Below, one piece after another: positions 1 through 7,197 of a stretch of 22,210 nt of DNA (position 1 is its first letter; each line of letters opens with the position of its first letter). The position numbers and the translations under genes are program-made. The stretch is from Fidelibacterota bacterium. GTDB lineage: Bacteria > Fidelibacterota > UBA2242 > JAFGTP01. The notes beneath the pieces were generated by a model. The model did no database searches and was not told where the DNA came from. It was given only the letters and a program-made list of their open reading frames with translations. Location: assembly GCA_021735285.1 (NCBI GenBank), contig JAIPHI010000015.1, positions 1 to 22,210 on the forward strand, written 5' to 3'.

Positions 1-138
1 CAATTCTTGGGGGAAAAAATAAGAGTAATCAGTGAACATAGACTGCCGGTTCATTATGATGGAGAAGTCTATACGAATTCAGAGAATGAAATCGTCATTG
101 ATACAATTCCCCGGGCTATAAATGTATTGACGGGATAA
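1..138 (+). CDS. Diacylglycerol/lipid kinase family protein, C-terminal end (partial)
   Basis: Frame 1 is open from the first base and ends at TAA 136-138, giving the last 45 residues of a protein that begins outside the window. The piece contains RLPVHYDGEVYT followed by a short hydrophobic beta-like tail ending in INVLTG. The (L)PVxxDGE signature near the C terminus is typical of the DagK/YegS/LCB5 lipid kinase family, where this glutamate-bearing loop closes the C-terminal beta-sandwich domain. Such enzymes phosphorylate diacylglycerol or related lipids at the inner membrane. Only one base separates its stop from the next start, so it is the first visible member of the long operon. The catalytic N-terminal domain is not in the window, so the substrate cannot be judged. 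Confidence 0.6.
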   Translation, partial: QFLGEKIRVISEHRLPVHYDGEVYTNSENEIVIDTIPRAINVLTG

Positions 139-139
139 A

Positions 140-694
140 ATGGGAGTCTTGAATAATAAAGTGGGGGCAGGAATCATATTGCTATTATTGATCTGTTTCG
201 GACAGGGAAAAATTCTGTATGGCGAACAGGATACACTTGTCGTGGATTCTACAAGCGTCTCCCCTGGTAAGGCAATGCTCCTCTCGGCCATAGTCCCCGG
301 TACAGGGCAATTGTACGTTAGGAAACCCCTGAAATCATTAATATTTGCAGGTGCAGAAGCCTATTGTATCAGGCAGATCATTCACTGGAATAAAATTGAC
401 AATTATGTTGAAAAAGCGGAAAGACAAGTAGGAAATGAAGTCTGGGATGCTCTGACTATTGCTCAACAACAGGATACAATTCAAGCGATTACAGGTTACA
501 CTCTCAAGCGGGAACCCTGGAAGCCCGAAGAAACGAGAAATAAAACTTACTGGTGGATAGTAGGTATTCATATCCTTAGTATGCTGGATGCTTATGTAGA
601 TGCTCATCTGATGAATTTCCCCAAGGGAAAAATTGAACTATCTTCATTTTATAATAGAGAATCCTATGGCATAAATTGTTCAATTAAGTTTTAA
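140..694 (+). CDS. DUF5683 domain membrane-associated protein
   Basis: This 184-residue protein starts with a hydrophobic segment (residues about 8-20) that may be a signal peptide or anchor. A DUF5683-like core follows: SPGKAMLLSAIVPGTGQLY at about residues 41-59, a second hydrophobic stretch, a charged linker of about 60 residues rich in K, E and Q, and a C-terminal WWIVGIHILSMLDAYVDAHL segment. The family is common in Bacteroidota and other FCB bacteria and has no established biochemical role; proteins of this type sit in the cell envelope. The ATG is one base after the stop of the lipid kinase and there is only a weak purine-rich stretch upstream, so translation is probably coupled to that gene. 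Family assignment is from motif recognition only. Confidence 0.7.
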   Translation: MGVLNNKVGAGIILLLLICFGQGKILYGEQDTLVVDSTSVSPGKAMLLSAIVPGTGQLYVRKPLKSLIFAGAEAYCIRQIIHWNKIDNYVEKAERQVGNEVWDALTIAQQQDTIQAITGYTLKREPWKPEETRNKTYWWIVGIHILSMLDAYVDAHLMNFPKGKIELSSFYNRESYGINCSIKF

Positions 695-703
695 GAGGTA
701 AGG

Positions 704-2056
704 ATGCAAGCTGAAAGAGATCAATGGGGCTCAAAAATTGGATTTATTCTGGCAGCAGCCGGCTCCGCGATTGGACTGGGCAATATCTGGAAATTTCCCT
801 ATTTAGTGGGAGAAAATGGGGGCGCAGCATTTATAATTATTTATTTGATTAGTATTCTGATTGTAGGATTACCAACTGTCATAGCCGAGGTTCTGATTGG
901 CAGAACAGCTCAGAGTAACCCCGTAGGCAGCTTTAAAAAACTCTCAAATAATTCTATATTTTGGACAGCTATAGGCGGCATGGGGGTCTTTGCCGGTTTT
1001 GTCATTCTCTCCTATTATAATGTAATAGCCGGCTGGTGTGCCGGGTATGTAGTAGAATCTCTGAAAGGAACTTTTTCAACGATTAATAATCCTGCTATGG
1101 CCGGTGAACTATTTGCCGGTCTGTCTTCCAATCCGGCCTGGACTTTAGGTTTTCATGCCCTTTTTATGATCATGACAGTAGGAATTATCTATTTTGGAGT
1201 TAGTGGAGGGATTGAAAAAGCAGCTAAGACATTGATGCCTCTTCTGCTTCTATTTATGTTGGCGCTGGTGGTCCGGGGTATTACTCTGGAAGGAGCAAAA
1301 GAGGGCATAATTTATCTAATCAAACCGGATTTTAGTGCGATCAATGAAAGGACAGTTTTACTGGCTTTGGGCCAGGCATTTTTCTCATTAAGTCTGGGAA
1401 TGGGAGCTCTCCTAACCTACGGTAGCTATATGTCGAAGGATGATAATCTGGTCAACTGTTCTCTGAATATTGTTATATTGGATACTGCAATCGCTCTCCT
1501 GGCGGGTTTTATGTTTTTCCCGGCTCTCTTTGCTTTGGGACTGCAACCGGATCAGGGGCCATCGTTAATATTTAATATCTTGCCTGCTATGTTTAACTCC
1601 ATTCCAGCCGGAGGATTTTTTAGAGTTATATTTTTTCTGCTCCTCTCTATGGCAGCTTTGACATCCACTATTTCATTGATGGAAGTTATCACTGCATTCT
1701 TCACAGAAGAATTTAATCTATCCCGTAAAAAAGCCACCATTATTTTGGGTGTTTTTGTCTTTTTGTTGGGTGTCCCCAGTGCCCTTGCTTTCGGGCCTAT
1801 GCAAAATGTCCATATTTTCGGCAAAACTTTTTTTGGTGTGGCGGATTTTTTCGCATCTAATATTCTATTACCTCTGGGGGGCATATTCATTTTAATCTTT
1901 GTAGGCTGGAGATGGGGTATGAAAGAAGCTATTCCAAATTTAATCCAGGGCTCACGTAAGCATTCTGCAATATTGCTGAATATATGGAAAATTCTAGTTA
2001 AATTTATTGCACCTGTGCTAGTGTTAATTGTATTATTGTTTAAAATATTAGGTTAG
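704..2056 (+). CDS. Sodium-dependent amino-acid transporter (NSS/SNF family)
   Basis: A 450-residue polytopic inner-membrane protein of the neurotransmitter:sodium symporter family, which couples Na+ influx to uptake of amino acids or similar small molecules. TM1 carries the unwound-helix signature WGSKIGFILAAAGSAIGLGN followed by IWKFPYL (residues 8-34). TM6 has GQAFFSLSLGMGALLTYGSY (223-242). TM8 has AALTST (317-322), which matches the Na2-site residues of LeuT. About 11-12 hydrophobic segments are present and the length is that of the short prokaryotic members (TnaT/MhsT type). The GAGGTAAGG site just upstream supports the ATG at 704. Substrate specificity cannot be read from the sequence. 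It lies 9 bases after the DUF5683 gene. Confidence 0.92.
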   Translation: MQAERDQWGSKIGFILAAAGSAIGLGNIWKFPYLVGENGGAAFIIIYLISILIVGLPTVIAEVLIGRTAQSNPVGSFKKLSNNSIFWTAIGGMGVFAGFVILSYYNVIAGWCAGYVVESLKGTFSTINNPAMAGELFAGLSSNPAWTLGFHALFMIMTVGIIYFGVSGGIEKAAKTLMPLLLLFMLALVVRGITLEGAKEGIIYLIKPDFSAINERTVLLALGQAFFSLSLGMGALLTYGSYMSKDDNLVNCSLNIVILDTAIALLAGFMFFPALFALGLQPDQGPSLIFNILPAMFNSIPAGGFFRVIFFLLLSMAALTSTISLMEVITAFFTEEFNLSRKKATIILGVFVFLLGVPSALAFGPMQNVHIFGKTFFGVADFFASNILLPLGGIFILIFVGWRWGMKEAIPNLIQGSRKHSAILLNIWKILVKFIAPVLVLIVLLFKILG

Positions 2057-2059
2057 TTT

Positions 2060-2446
2060 TTGAAAAAATATCTAGTAATAATTATAATTTTCAGTATAAA
2101 CATTTTATGCGCTGAAAACAATTCCCGGCAAAACTGGCTGGTGAAGGGTTTTCCATTAAGGTTATCATCACTGAAAGCAGAGATGATAAGAATGGATAAA
2201 TTACAACATTTTTCATTTTCTCTTTATATGACGACAGCAGGTTATTACATATTTAACAGAATTGGAAACTATGGTAAAGCCAGATCGCAAAATTTTGCTG
2301 CCGGGATTAGTATCAGCCTGGGCATCGGAAAAGAGAGCCATGATCTCGCTATCAAGCAGCAACAGTTTAGTATTCCGGATCTGATTGCAGATCTGGCGGG
2401 CACTGCTCTGGGTTTATTTATTATCAATAGGATTGACGATGGATGA
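2060..2446 (+). CDS. YfiM/DUF2279-like small envelope protein
   Basis: A 128-residue protein that appears to start at TTG 2060, three bases after the symporter stop, with AGG 7 bases upstream. No ATG lies in a useful position. The first 18 residues (KK, then a run of I and L, ending in LCA) look like a secretion signal, but the residue before Cys is Leu, so it is not a convincing lipobox. The core reads DKLQHFSFSLY (about 47-57), a small-residue helix with GKESHD, then FSIPDLIADLAGTALG (about 103-118). The DKxQHF, ExxHD and DLxADxxG pattern is that of the YfiM/DUF2279 and VanZ-like membrane families, whose role is unknown. It overlaps the following PHP gene by 8 bases. Confidence 0.65.
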   Translation: MKKYLVIIIIFSINILCAENNSRQNWLVKGFPLRLSSLKAEMIRMDKLQHFSFSLYMTTAGYYIFNRIGNYGKARSQNFAAGISISLGIGKESHDLAIKQQQFSIPDLIADLAGTALGLFIINRIDDG

Positions 2447-3497
2447 TCTTTTTGAAATTGTGGGTTGTATCCATGCTCATTCGATATATTCTGATGGAAG
2501 TGGAGACTATCCTAAAATTATTCAATCAGCTATGGAGGCTGATCTCGATTACCTTTTAATGTCAGATCATATGTCGCTAAAGGGTAGAAAGCAGGGCTAT
2601 AATGGCTGGTATGACGATTTTTTTCTAGGAATAGGATATGAAATCCAGGATCCCGACGATCAGCACCACTATCTGGCTTTTGGCTTAGAGGAAACTCTGG
2701 ATCCTTCTCTGACACATCAAGAGTATATCAAAGCAGTTGCGGAAAAAGGAGCGCTGGGGATTGCTGCCCATCCTTTCGAAGAACGCGATCCCAAAAAAGC
2801 AATTCGGGGTTTACCTCCTATTAACTGGACCTCCCTTGATTATCCGGAAGTTAAAGTAATCGAAATCTGGAATATGATGTCGCACTGGATGGAAAAAACA
2901 ACCTTACGCAATCAATTCTGGAACTTTATCCATCCTCGTAGTTTTTCGACTCATCCCAAGCAAAAACTGCTTAAGTGGTGGGATGAAGTTAATCAAACCA
3001 GAAAGGTCACAGCAGTGGGGTCTGTTGATGCTCACGCTACAAAAATTAAGATCCTGGGATTATTTGAAAAGGCAGTCTTCGATTACAAGATAATGTTTAA
3101 ATCGATCCGTACTCACCTGCTCCTGGAACAGCCCTTTGATCAATCAATCGAAGAAGAGGAAGCGGAAAATATTATTTATAATAATATAGAAGCGGGTCGC
3201 AATTTTATTTCTAATTATCGGCGGGGAGATGCGAGAGGATTTCGTTTTTGGGCTGAAAATGGTAATACAAAAATCCAAATGGGCGAAACTTACCAGGCTG
3301 AAGAAGTTAAAATATTGGCCCAGCTACCTCGCAAAGCAGATATAAAAGTGATCCGAAATGGTACAATTTATAAAAAATTAGAAACTTCTCACTTAGAGCT
3401 GCAAGTTCCGGCAGGGAACTATCGGCTTGAAGTTGAGGTTAAAAATAGAGGTTGGATTTACACAAATCATATAAAAATTAGAGGTATATCAAAATAA
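2439..3497 (+). CDS. PHP-domain metal-dependent phosphoesterase
   Basis: A 352-residue PHP-superfamily protein. Metal-binding motifs appear in the expected order: HAHSIYSDGSG (His12, His14, Asp19), MSDH (Asp43, His44), AAHPFE (His111) and VGSVDAH (Asp197, His199). The family hydrolyses phosphoester bonds with a trinuclear metal centre; members include histidinol phosphatase and nucleotide phosphatases, so the substrate here is open. The last ~100 residues form a beta-rich domain (IKVIRNGTIYKKLE, GNYRLEVEVKNRGWIYTNHI) resembling the C-terminal sandwich of stand-alone PHP hydrolases. The reading frame extends upstream to 2385, but ATG 2439 has AGGA in front and is used here; it overlaps the preceding stop by 8 bases. 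Its stop overlaps the purF start by 1 base. Confidence 0.82.
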   Translation: MDDLFEIVGCIHAHSIYSDGSGDYPKIIQSAMEADLDYLLMSDHMSLKGRKQGYNGWYDDFFLGIGYEIQDPDDQHHYLAFGLEETLDPSLTHQEYIKAVAEKGALGIAAHPFEERDPKKAIRGLPPINWTSLDYPEVKVIEIWNMMSHWMEKTTLRNQFWNFIHPRSFSTHPKQKLLKWWDEVNQTRKVTAVGSVDAHATKIKILGLFEKAVFDYKIMFKSIRTHLLLEQPFDQSIEEEEAENIIYNNIEAGRNFISNYRRGDARGFRFWAENGNTKIQMGETYQAEEVKILAQLPRKADIKVIRNGTIYKKLETSHLELQVPAGNYRLEVEVKNRGWIYTNHIKIRGISK

Positions 3498-4855
3498 TGT
3501 GTGGTATAGTTGGAATTTACGACCATAAAGAAGCATCAACTCTTACCTATTTATGTTTATATGCATTGCAGCATAGAGGTCAGGAAGCCGGAGGCATTGT
3601 TTCCTGGGATGGAAACAGGAGCTTTGTGGAAAAAGGTGTAGGCCTTGTATCCGATGTCTTTGGTAACAAGGGTACTCTGGATAGATTGCCTGGCAAAATG
3701 TCAATCGGGCATAATAGATATTCTACCCATGGTGGGAGTGGTAAGCAAAATATACAGCCGTTCTTATATAATTTCCAAAACAGCTCAATTTCAATTTCTC
3801 ATAATGGGAATCTGATCAATCTAAAAGAGACAAAACGACATTTGGAAGAAATGGGAGCGATTTTTCAAACTACTTCTGACACTGAATTTATTATTCATCT
3901 TTTCTCCCATTCAGAAAAAGATAGTTTTGAAGAAAAAATGCTAGATGCCTTTAGGAAAGTAAGAGGGGCCTTTTCAGTTGTCATGATGCACGATGATAAA
4001 ATGATAGTGGCCCGCGACCGTCATGGTCTGCGTCCGCTTTCTATTGGTAAACTTGATGACTCCTATATTTTTGTTTCCGAAACCTGTGCTCTGGATTTGA
4101 TTGGAGCCGAATATATAAGAGATATAAGACCCGGCGAGATGTTAATCCTCGATGAAAATGGGAAAAGGTCTTTCAACATTGCCAGAGAAAATAAGAAACA
4201 CTGCATTTTTGAATATGTTTATTTTTCAAGACCCGACAGCCATATTTTTGGCAATAGTGTAGATAAAATTCGCCGCAAATTAGGTAAAACCTTGGCTCTT
4301 GAAAAACCCGTTTCCGGTGGTGATATTGTGATTTCTGTTCCCGATTCCAGTAATACAGCTGCCGTAGGATTTTCACAGAGGTCTGAAGCTCGTTTTGAAA
4401 TCGGACTGATCCGTAACCATTATGTGGGACGGACTTTTATTTGTCCCACACAAGCAGTCCGGGACTTTTCAGTTAAATTGAAATTTAATACAATCAGAGG
4501 TGTTCTGGAAAATAGGAAGGTAGTGATCGTTGATGATTCGATAGTAAGAGGTACAACATTAAAAAAATTGGTGCGGATGATCAAAAAAGCCAATCCGAAA
4601 GAAATTCATATCAGGATATCCTCTCCGCCTGTCAAATATCCCTGCTATTATGGAATGGATTTTCCCTCGGAAGAAGAATTGATCGCCAACCAGAAAAGTC
4701 TGGATGAGATCAGAGAACATCTCGGGGTTGACAGTCTGGAGTATTTAAGTGTGGAAGGGCTATTAAGCTCAACTCAAATGCCAAAAGAAAATTTCTGCAC
4801 AGCTTGTTTCACCAAAAATTATATTGAAGAGAGAAAGGAAGAAGAATCATTATGA
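3497..4855 (+). CDS. purF: Amidophosphoribosyltransferase
   Basis: The first committed step of purine synthesis: it transfers ammonia released from glutamine onto PRPP to give phosphoribosylamine. The 452-residue chain begins Met-Cys, so removal of Met would expose the catalytic Cys2 with no propeptide, unlike the B. subtilis enzyme. The glutaminase domain shows QHRGQE, GHNRYSTHG and SHNGNL. The phosphoribosyltransferase domain shows the PRPP loop VVIVDDSIVRGTT (342-354). Cysteines at 236, 383, 434 and 437 match the four [4Fe-4S] ligands of the oxygen-sensitive B. subtilis-type enzyme, which suggests an anaerobic or low-oxygen lifestyle. No other purine gene is nearby; it is translationally coupled to the PHP gene (TAATG) and to the UbiA-like gene (ATGA overlap at 4852). 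Confidence 0.97.
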   Translation: MCGIVGIYDHKEASTLTYLCLYALQHRGQEAGGIVSWDGNRSFVEKGVGLVSDVFGNKGTLDRLPGKMSIGHNRYSTHGGSGKQNIQPFLYNFQNSSISISHNGNLINLKETKRHLEEMGAIFQTTSDTEFIIHLFSHSEKDSFEEKMLDAFRKVRGAFSVVMMHDDKMIVARDRHGLRPLSIGKLDDSYIFVSETCALDLIGAEYIRDIRPGEMLILDENGKRSFNIARENKKHCIFEYVYFSRPDSHIFGNSVDKIRRKLGKTLALEKPVSGGDIVISVPDSSNTAAVGFSQRSEARFEIGLIRNHYVGRTFICPTQAVRDFSVKLKFNTIRGVLENRKVVIVDDSIVRGTTLKKLVRMIKKANPKEIHIRISSPPVKYPCYYGMDFPSEEELIANQKSLDEIREHLGVDSLEYLSVEGLLSSTQMPKENFCTACFTKNYIEERKEEESL

Positions 4856-5844
4856 AAATAAAAATACCTAATAAGATATTAGATGCTTTGGACTACATTA
4901 TTATGTTTGATCCGGTTTCCCTGATTCTGGTTTTACTTGTGACTTTAGCAGGATATGCAACCCAGCAAATGGTAGTCTACGATTCGCCTCCCTGGTGGGT
5001 GACAGGCTTTAATACAAGGACTTTGATTGCATTTATTTCAACTTTTTTATGTAATGGAGGAATTCTTATATTAAACCAGCTTAATCATCGAGAAAAACAG
5101 ATTAAAGCCAGTCAACTATCGCCAGTAGAAAATGGTAATATAGAATCCAGTGTTGCTAAAAAAACTGCAGTTTTGGCTATTACAATTGGATTAGCTGCCC
5201 TTCTATTGATCCAAAAACTTTTTTTAGCCGGAGTCATAATAGTGATTTTTCTCGTAAGAGGAATTTTACACAACTTTTTAAAAGTTAGCAAAAAGAGGAA
5301 GGGTGGTTTATGGTTGGTCTCGAATTTCATTTATGCCCTTTTACTCTTTATTTTCGGGTGGTTAATTAAAGGTACATTACAATCGCAAATCGGTTCCTAT
5401 AGCCTGCCCTATTTAACCCAGGCTTTTTCCTTCCTCATTTTAATTTTATTAATGAATGGCAATATGCTCTACAAGACATATAAGGATGGTGAAGAAATAG
5501 TGCATATGGGGGATAGAAAATATTTGATATGGCTGTCCTTTGCTCTGGCTGTAGTTTCCTTTGTGGTGGGTTTAAAAAACAATGATCCCTTGATCACTCA
5601 TTCTATGCTACTTTCACTTGTACTCTATTTGATTCTGATTTTTAAATTAAATCATCTATGGATCCAGAGAACCCTTTCCTATTCACTGCTCTTTTTCATC
5701 TTTTTCATTAGTTCGCAGTACCCCTGGTTTTTCCTTTTTGCTGTGGTTGCTTATTACTTAGCTAAAAAATATTATAAGGACCGTTATGAAATCCAGTTTC
5801 CAAATTTTGGAAATATTGAAATGGCAGGAGAAGAAAATGATTAA
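4852..5844 (+). CDS. UbiA-superfamily-like membrane protein with lost catalytic aspartates
   Basis: A 330-residue protein with about eight hydrophobic segments, arranged like a UbiA intramembrane prenyltransferase. The first aspartate-rich motif (NDxxDxxxD in active enzymes) aligns with NQLNHREKQ at residues 75-83, so all three acidic positions are replaced (Gln76, His79, Gln83). The downstream PVENGNIES resembles the RPIxxGxIS that normally follows. The second motif region keeps only KDGEE (211-215) and GDRK (220-223). Classical Mg2+-diphosphate chemistry therefore looks unlikely; it may bind an isoprenoid substrate without transferring it, or be a distant relative. Its start overlaps the purF stop (ATGA), and it overlaps the ferredoxin by 8 bases, followed by the GGR-type reductase. 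The UbiA call is from motif-level similarity and is moderate. Confidence 0.55.
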   Translation: MKIKIPNKILDALDYIIMFDPVSLILVLLVTLAGYATQQMVVYDSPPWWVTGFNTRTLIAFISTFLCNGGILILNQLNHREKQIKASQLSPVENGNIESSVAKKTAVLAITIGLAALLLIQKLFLAGVIIVIFLVRGILHNFLKVSKKRKGGLWLVSNFIYALLLFIFGWLIKGTLQSQIGSYSLPYLTQAFSFLILILLMNGNMLYKTYKDGEEIVHMGDRKYLIWLSFALAVVSFVVGLKNNDPLITHSMLLSLVLYLILIFKLNHLWIQRTLSYSLLFFIFFISSQYPWFFLFAVVAYYLAKKYYKDRYEIQFPNFGNIEMAGEEND

Positions 5845-6028
5845 ATGGGATCAGAACCGTTGTGATCTTTGTGGGCTATGTGTTTGTGTTTGTCCGGAAA
5901 ATGTTTTTGAAATGTTTGAAAAATATTTAACTATTGATCAAGACAAATGTATTAATTGTGAAAAATGCAGTATAATTTGTCCGGTTACTGCCCTTTCAAT
6001 ACAAAGCAAAGAGGCTGTAAATGATTAA
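5837..6028 (+). CDS. 2[4Fe-4S] ferredoxin
   Basis: A 63-residue ferredoxin with two clusters of cysteines, CDLCGLCVCVCP and CINCEKCSIICP, each supplying ligands for a [4Fe-4S] cluster. The first motif has an additional Cys (CVCVCP). A longer reading frame begins at 5786, but ATG 5837 has AGGAGAAG directly upstream and gives the normal length of a clostridial-type ferredoxin. It overlaps the UbiA-like gene by 8 bases (ATGATTAA) and the downstream reductase by the same 8-base arrangement, so the three products are probably made in step. It most likely delivers low-potential electrons to the flavoprotein encoded next; this follows from position and from the known ferredoxin-GGR pair of Methanosarcina, not from anything in the ferredoxin itself. 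Confidence 0.92.
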   Translation: MIKWDQNRCDLCGLCVCVCPENVFEMFEKYLTIDQDKCINCEKCSIICPVTALSIQSKEAVND

Positions 6029-7196
6029 AAAGTCTTATGATATTGTAATTGTTGGAGGCGGTCCGGCCGGATTGAATGCTGCAATTAATAGTGCTGACAA
6101 AGATGTTAAAGTTGCAGTTTTTGAAAAAGATCGAGAAATAGGTATTCCTGTGCGATGTGCCGAAGCCACAAGTGAAGAAGCACTTAAGAAGTATGCTTTT
6201 ATCGATGAGAATAGTATTTGTACCCCTTATAACAAATTTGAGTTCGTAGCCCCTAATAAAACATCAGTTGAGATGGATGCCGAATCCATGCGGGGCTTTG
6301 TTCTGGATAGAAAAATATTTGAACAATCGCTTGCTAGAAAAGCTGCTCAAAAAGGTGTGGAAATCTTTACCAGAGCCCATGTGCTGGGTATAGAGAATGA
6401 TAATCATCCTCTAGTTAAAGTCCTTTATAATGGCGAACAGCTGCAGGTCAATTGTCAACTTGTTATTGCTGCTGACGGTATAGAATCCAGAAGTGCCCTG
6501 GATTTTGGTATCGATACAACATTATCACTGAAAGATTCCGAACCCTGTTATCAAATGACTTTGGTTAACATGGATATACCTGGTGATACTCTTCAGTTCT
6601 TATTTTCCAGTGAATTTGCACCCGGAGGCTATCTCTGGATTTTCCCCAAAAGTAACAATATGGCCAATGTTGGCTTAGGACTCAATGGAAGTTTGAAAAA
6701 ACAGGCATCCCCCAGAGAACTTTTAGAGCGCTTTGTAGAGGCAAATTTTCCTCAGGCAACCATGGTCAATTCTACAGCCGGAGGAGTTGCTTCAGCCAAA
6801 AATCTTAATGAATTAGTTAAAGATAACTTTATGGTAATCGGAGATGCCGGAAGAATGACAAACGGGCTAACAGGAGGCGGAATATCAACTGCTCTGGCCT
6901 CGGGGAAATTCGCAGGCAAAAAAGCCAGAGAAGCTATTTTAGAAGGCGATACTTCTGTCAAGAAGTTAAAGGAATTTGAAAAGTACTGGAACAAAAACAT
7001 TGGTAAAGACTATCGCAGGTTTTATCATCTCAAGGAAGCTATGTTCAAAGTAAAGGATGAGGACTTCAACAACCTGGCAGCAAAATTTGAGAATGTGCCG
7101 CCAGAGAAAGTTACTGTTACCAAATTATTTACTACTTTATTAAAGCGCAAACCTTCTTTAATATTAGATGTAACAAAAGTTTTTGCAGGACTTTAA
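6021..7196 (+). CDS. Geranylgeranyl reductase family flavoprotein
   Basis: A 391-residue FAD-dependent oxidoreductase of the GGR/PHBH fold. Visible landmarks are the Rossmann glycine motif VGGGPAGLNA (11-20), a P-x-x-C motif in IPVRCAE (Cys46), AADGIES (150-156), the family signature YLWIFPK (204-210) followed by VGLGL, and the FAD-ribose motif IGDAGRMTNGLTGGG (273-287). The family hydrogenates isoprenoid double bonds, for example in archaeal ether lipids, chlorophyll phytyl chains and menaquinone side chains. Here the adjacent ferredoxin is the probable electron donor and the UbiA-like protein a possible membrane partner; the actual lipid is unknown. The gene overlaps the ferredoxin by 8 bases and ends 1 base before the DinG start. 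Other PHBH-fold roles cannot be excluded. Confidence 0.85.
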   Translation: MIKKSYDIVIVGGGPAGLNAAINSADKDVKVAVFEKDREIGIPVRCAEATSEEALKKYAFIDENSICTPYNKFEFVAPNKTSVEMDAESMRGFVLDRKIFEQSLARKAAQKGVEIFTRAHVLGIENDNHPLVKVLYNGEQLQVNCQLVIAADGIESRSALDFGIDTTLSLKDSEPCYQMTLVNMDIPGDTLQFLFSSEFAPGGYLWIFPKSNNMANVGLGLNGSLKKQASPRELLERFVEANFPQATMVNSTAGGVASAKNLNELVKDNFMVIGDAGRMTNGLTGGGISTALASGKFAGKKAREAILEGDTSVKKLKEFEKYWNKNIGKDYRRFYHLKEAMFKVKDEDFNNLAAKFENVPPEKVTVTKLFTTLLKRKPSLILDVTKVFAGL

Positions 7197-7197
7197 T

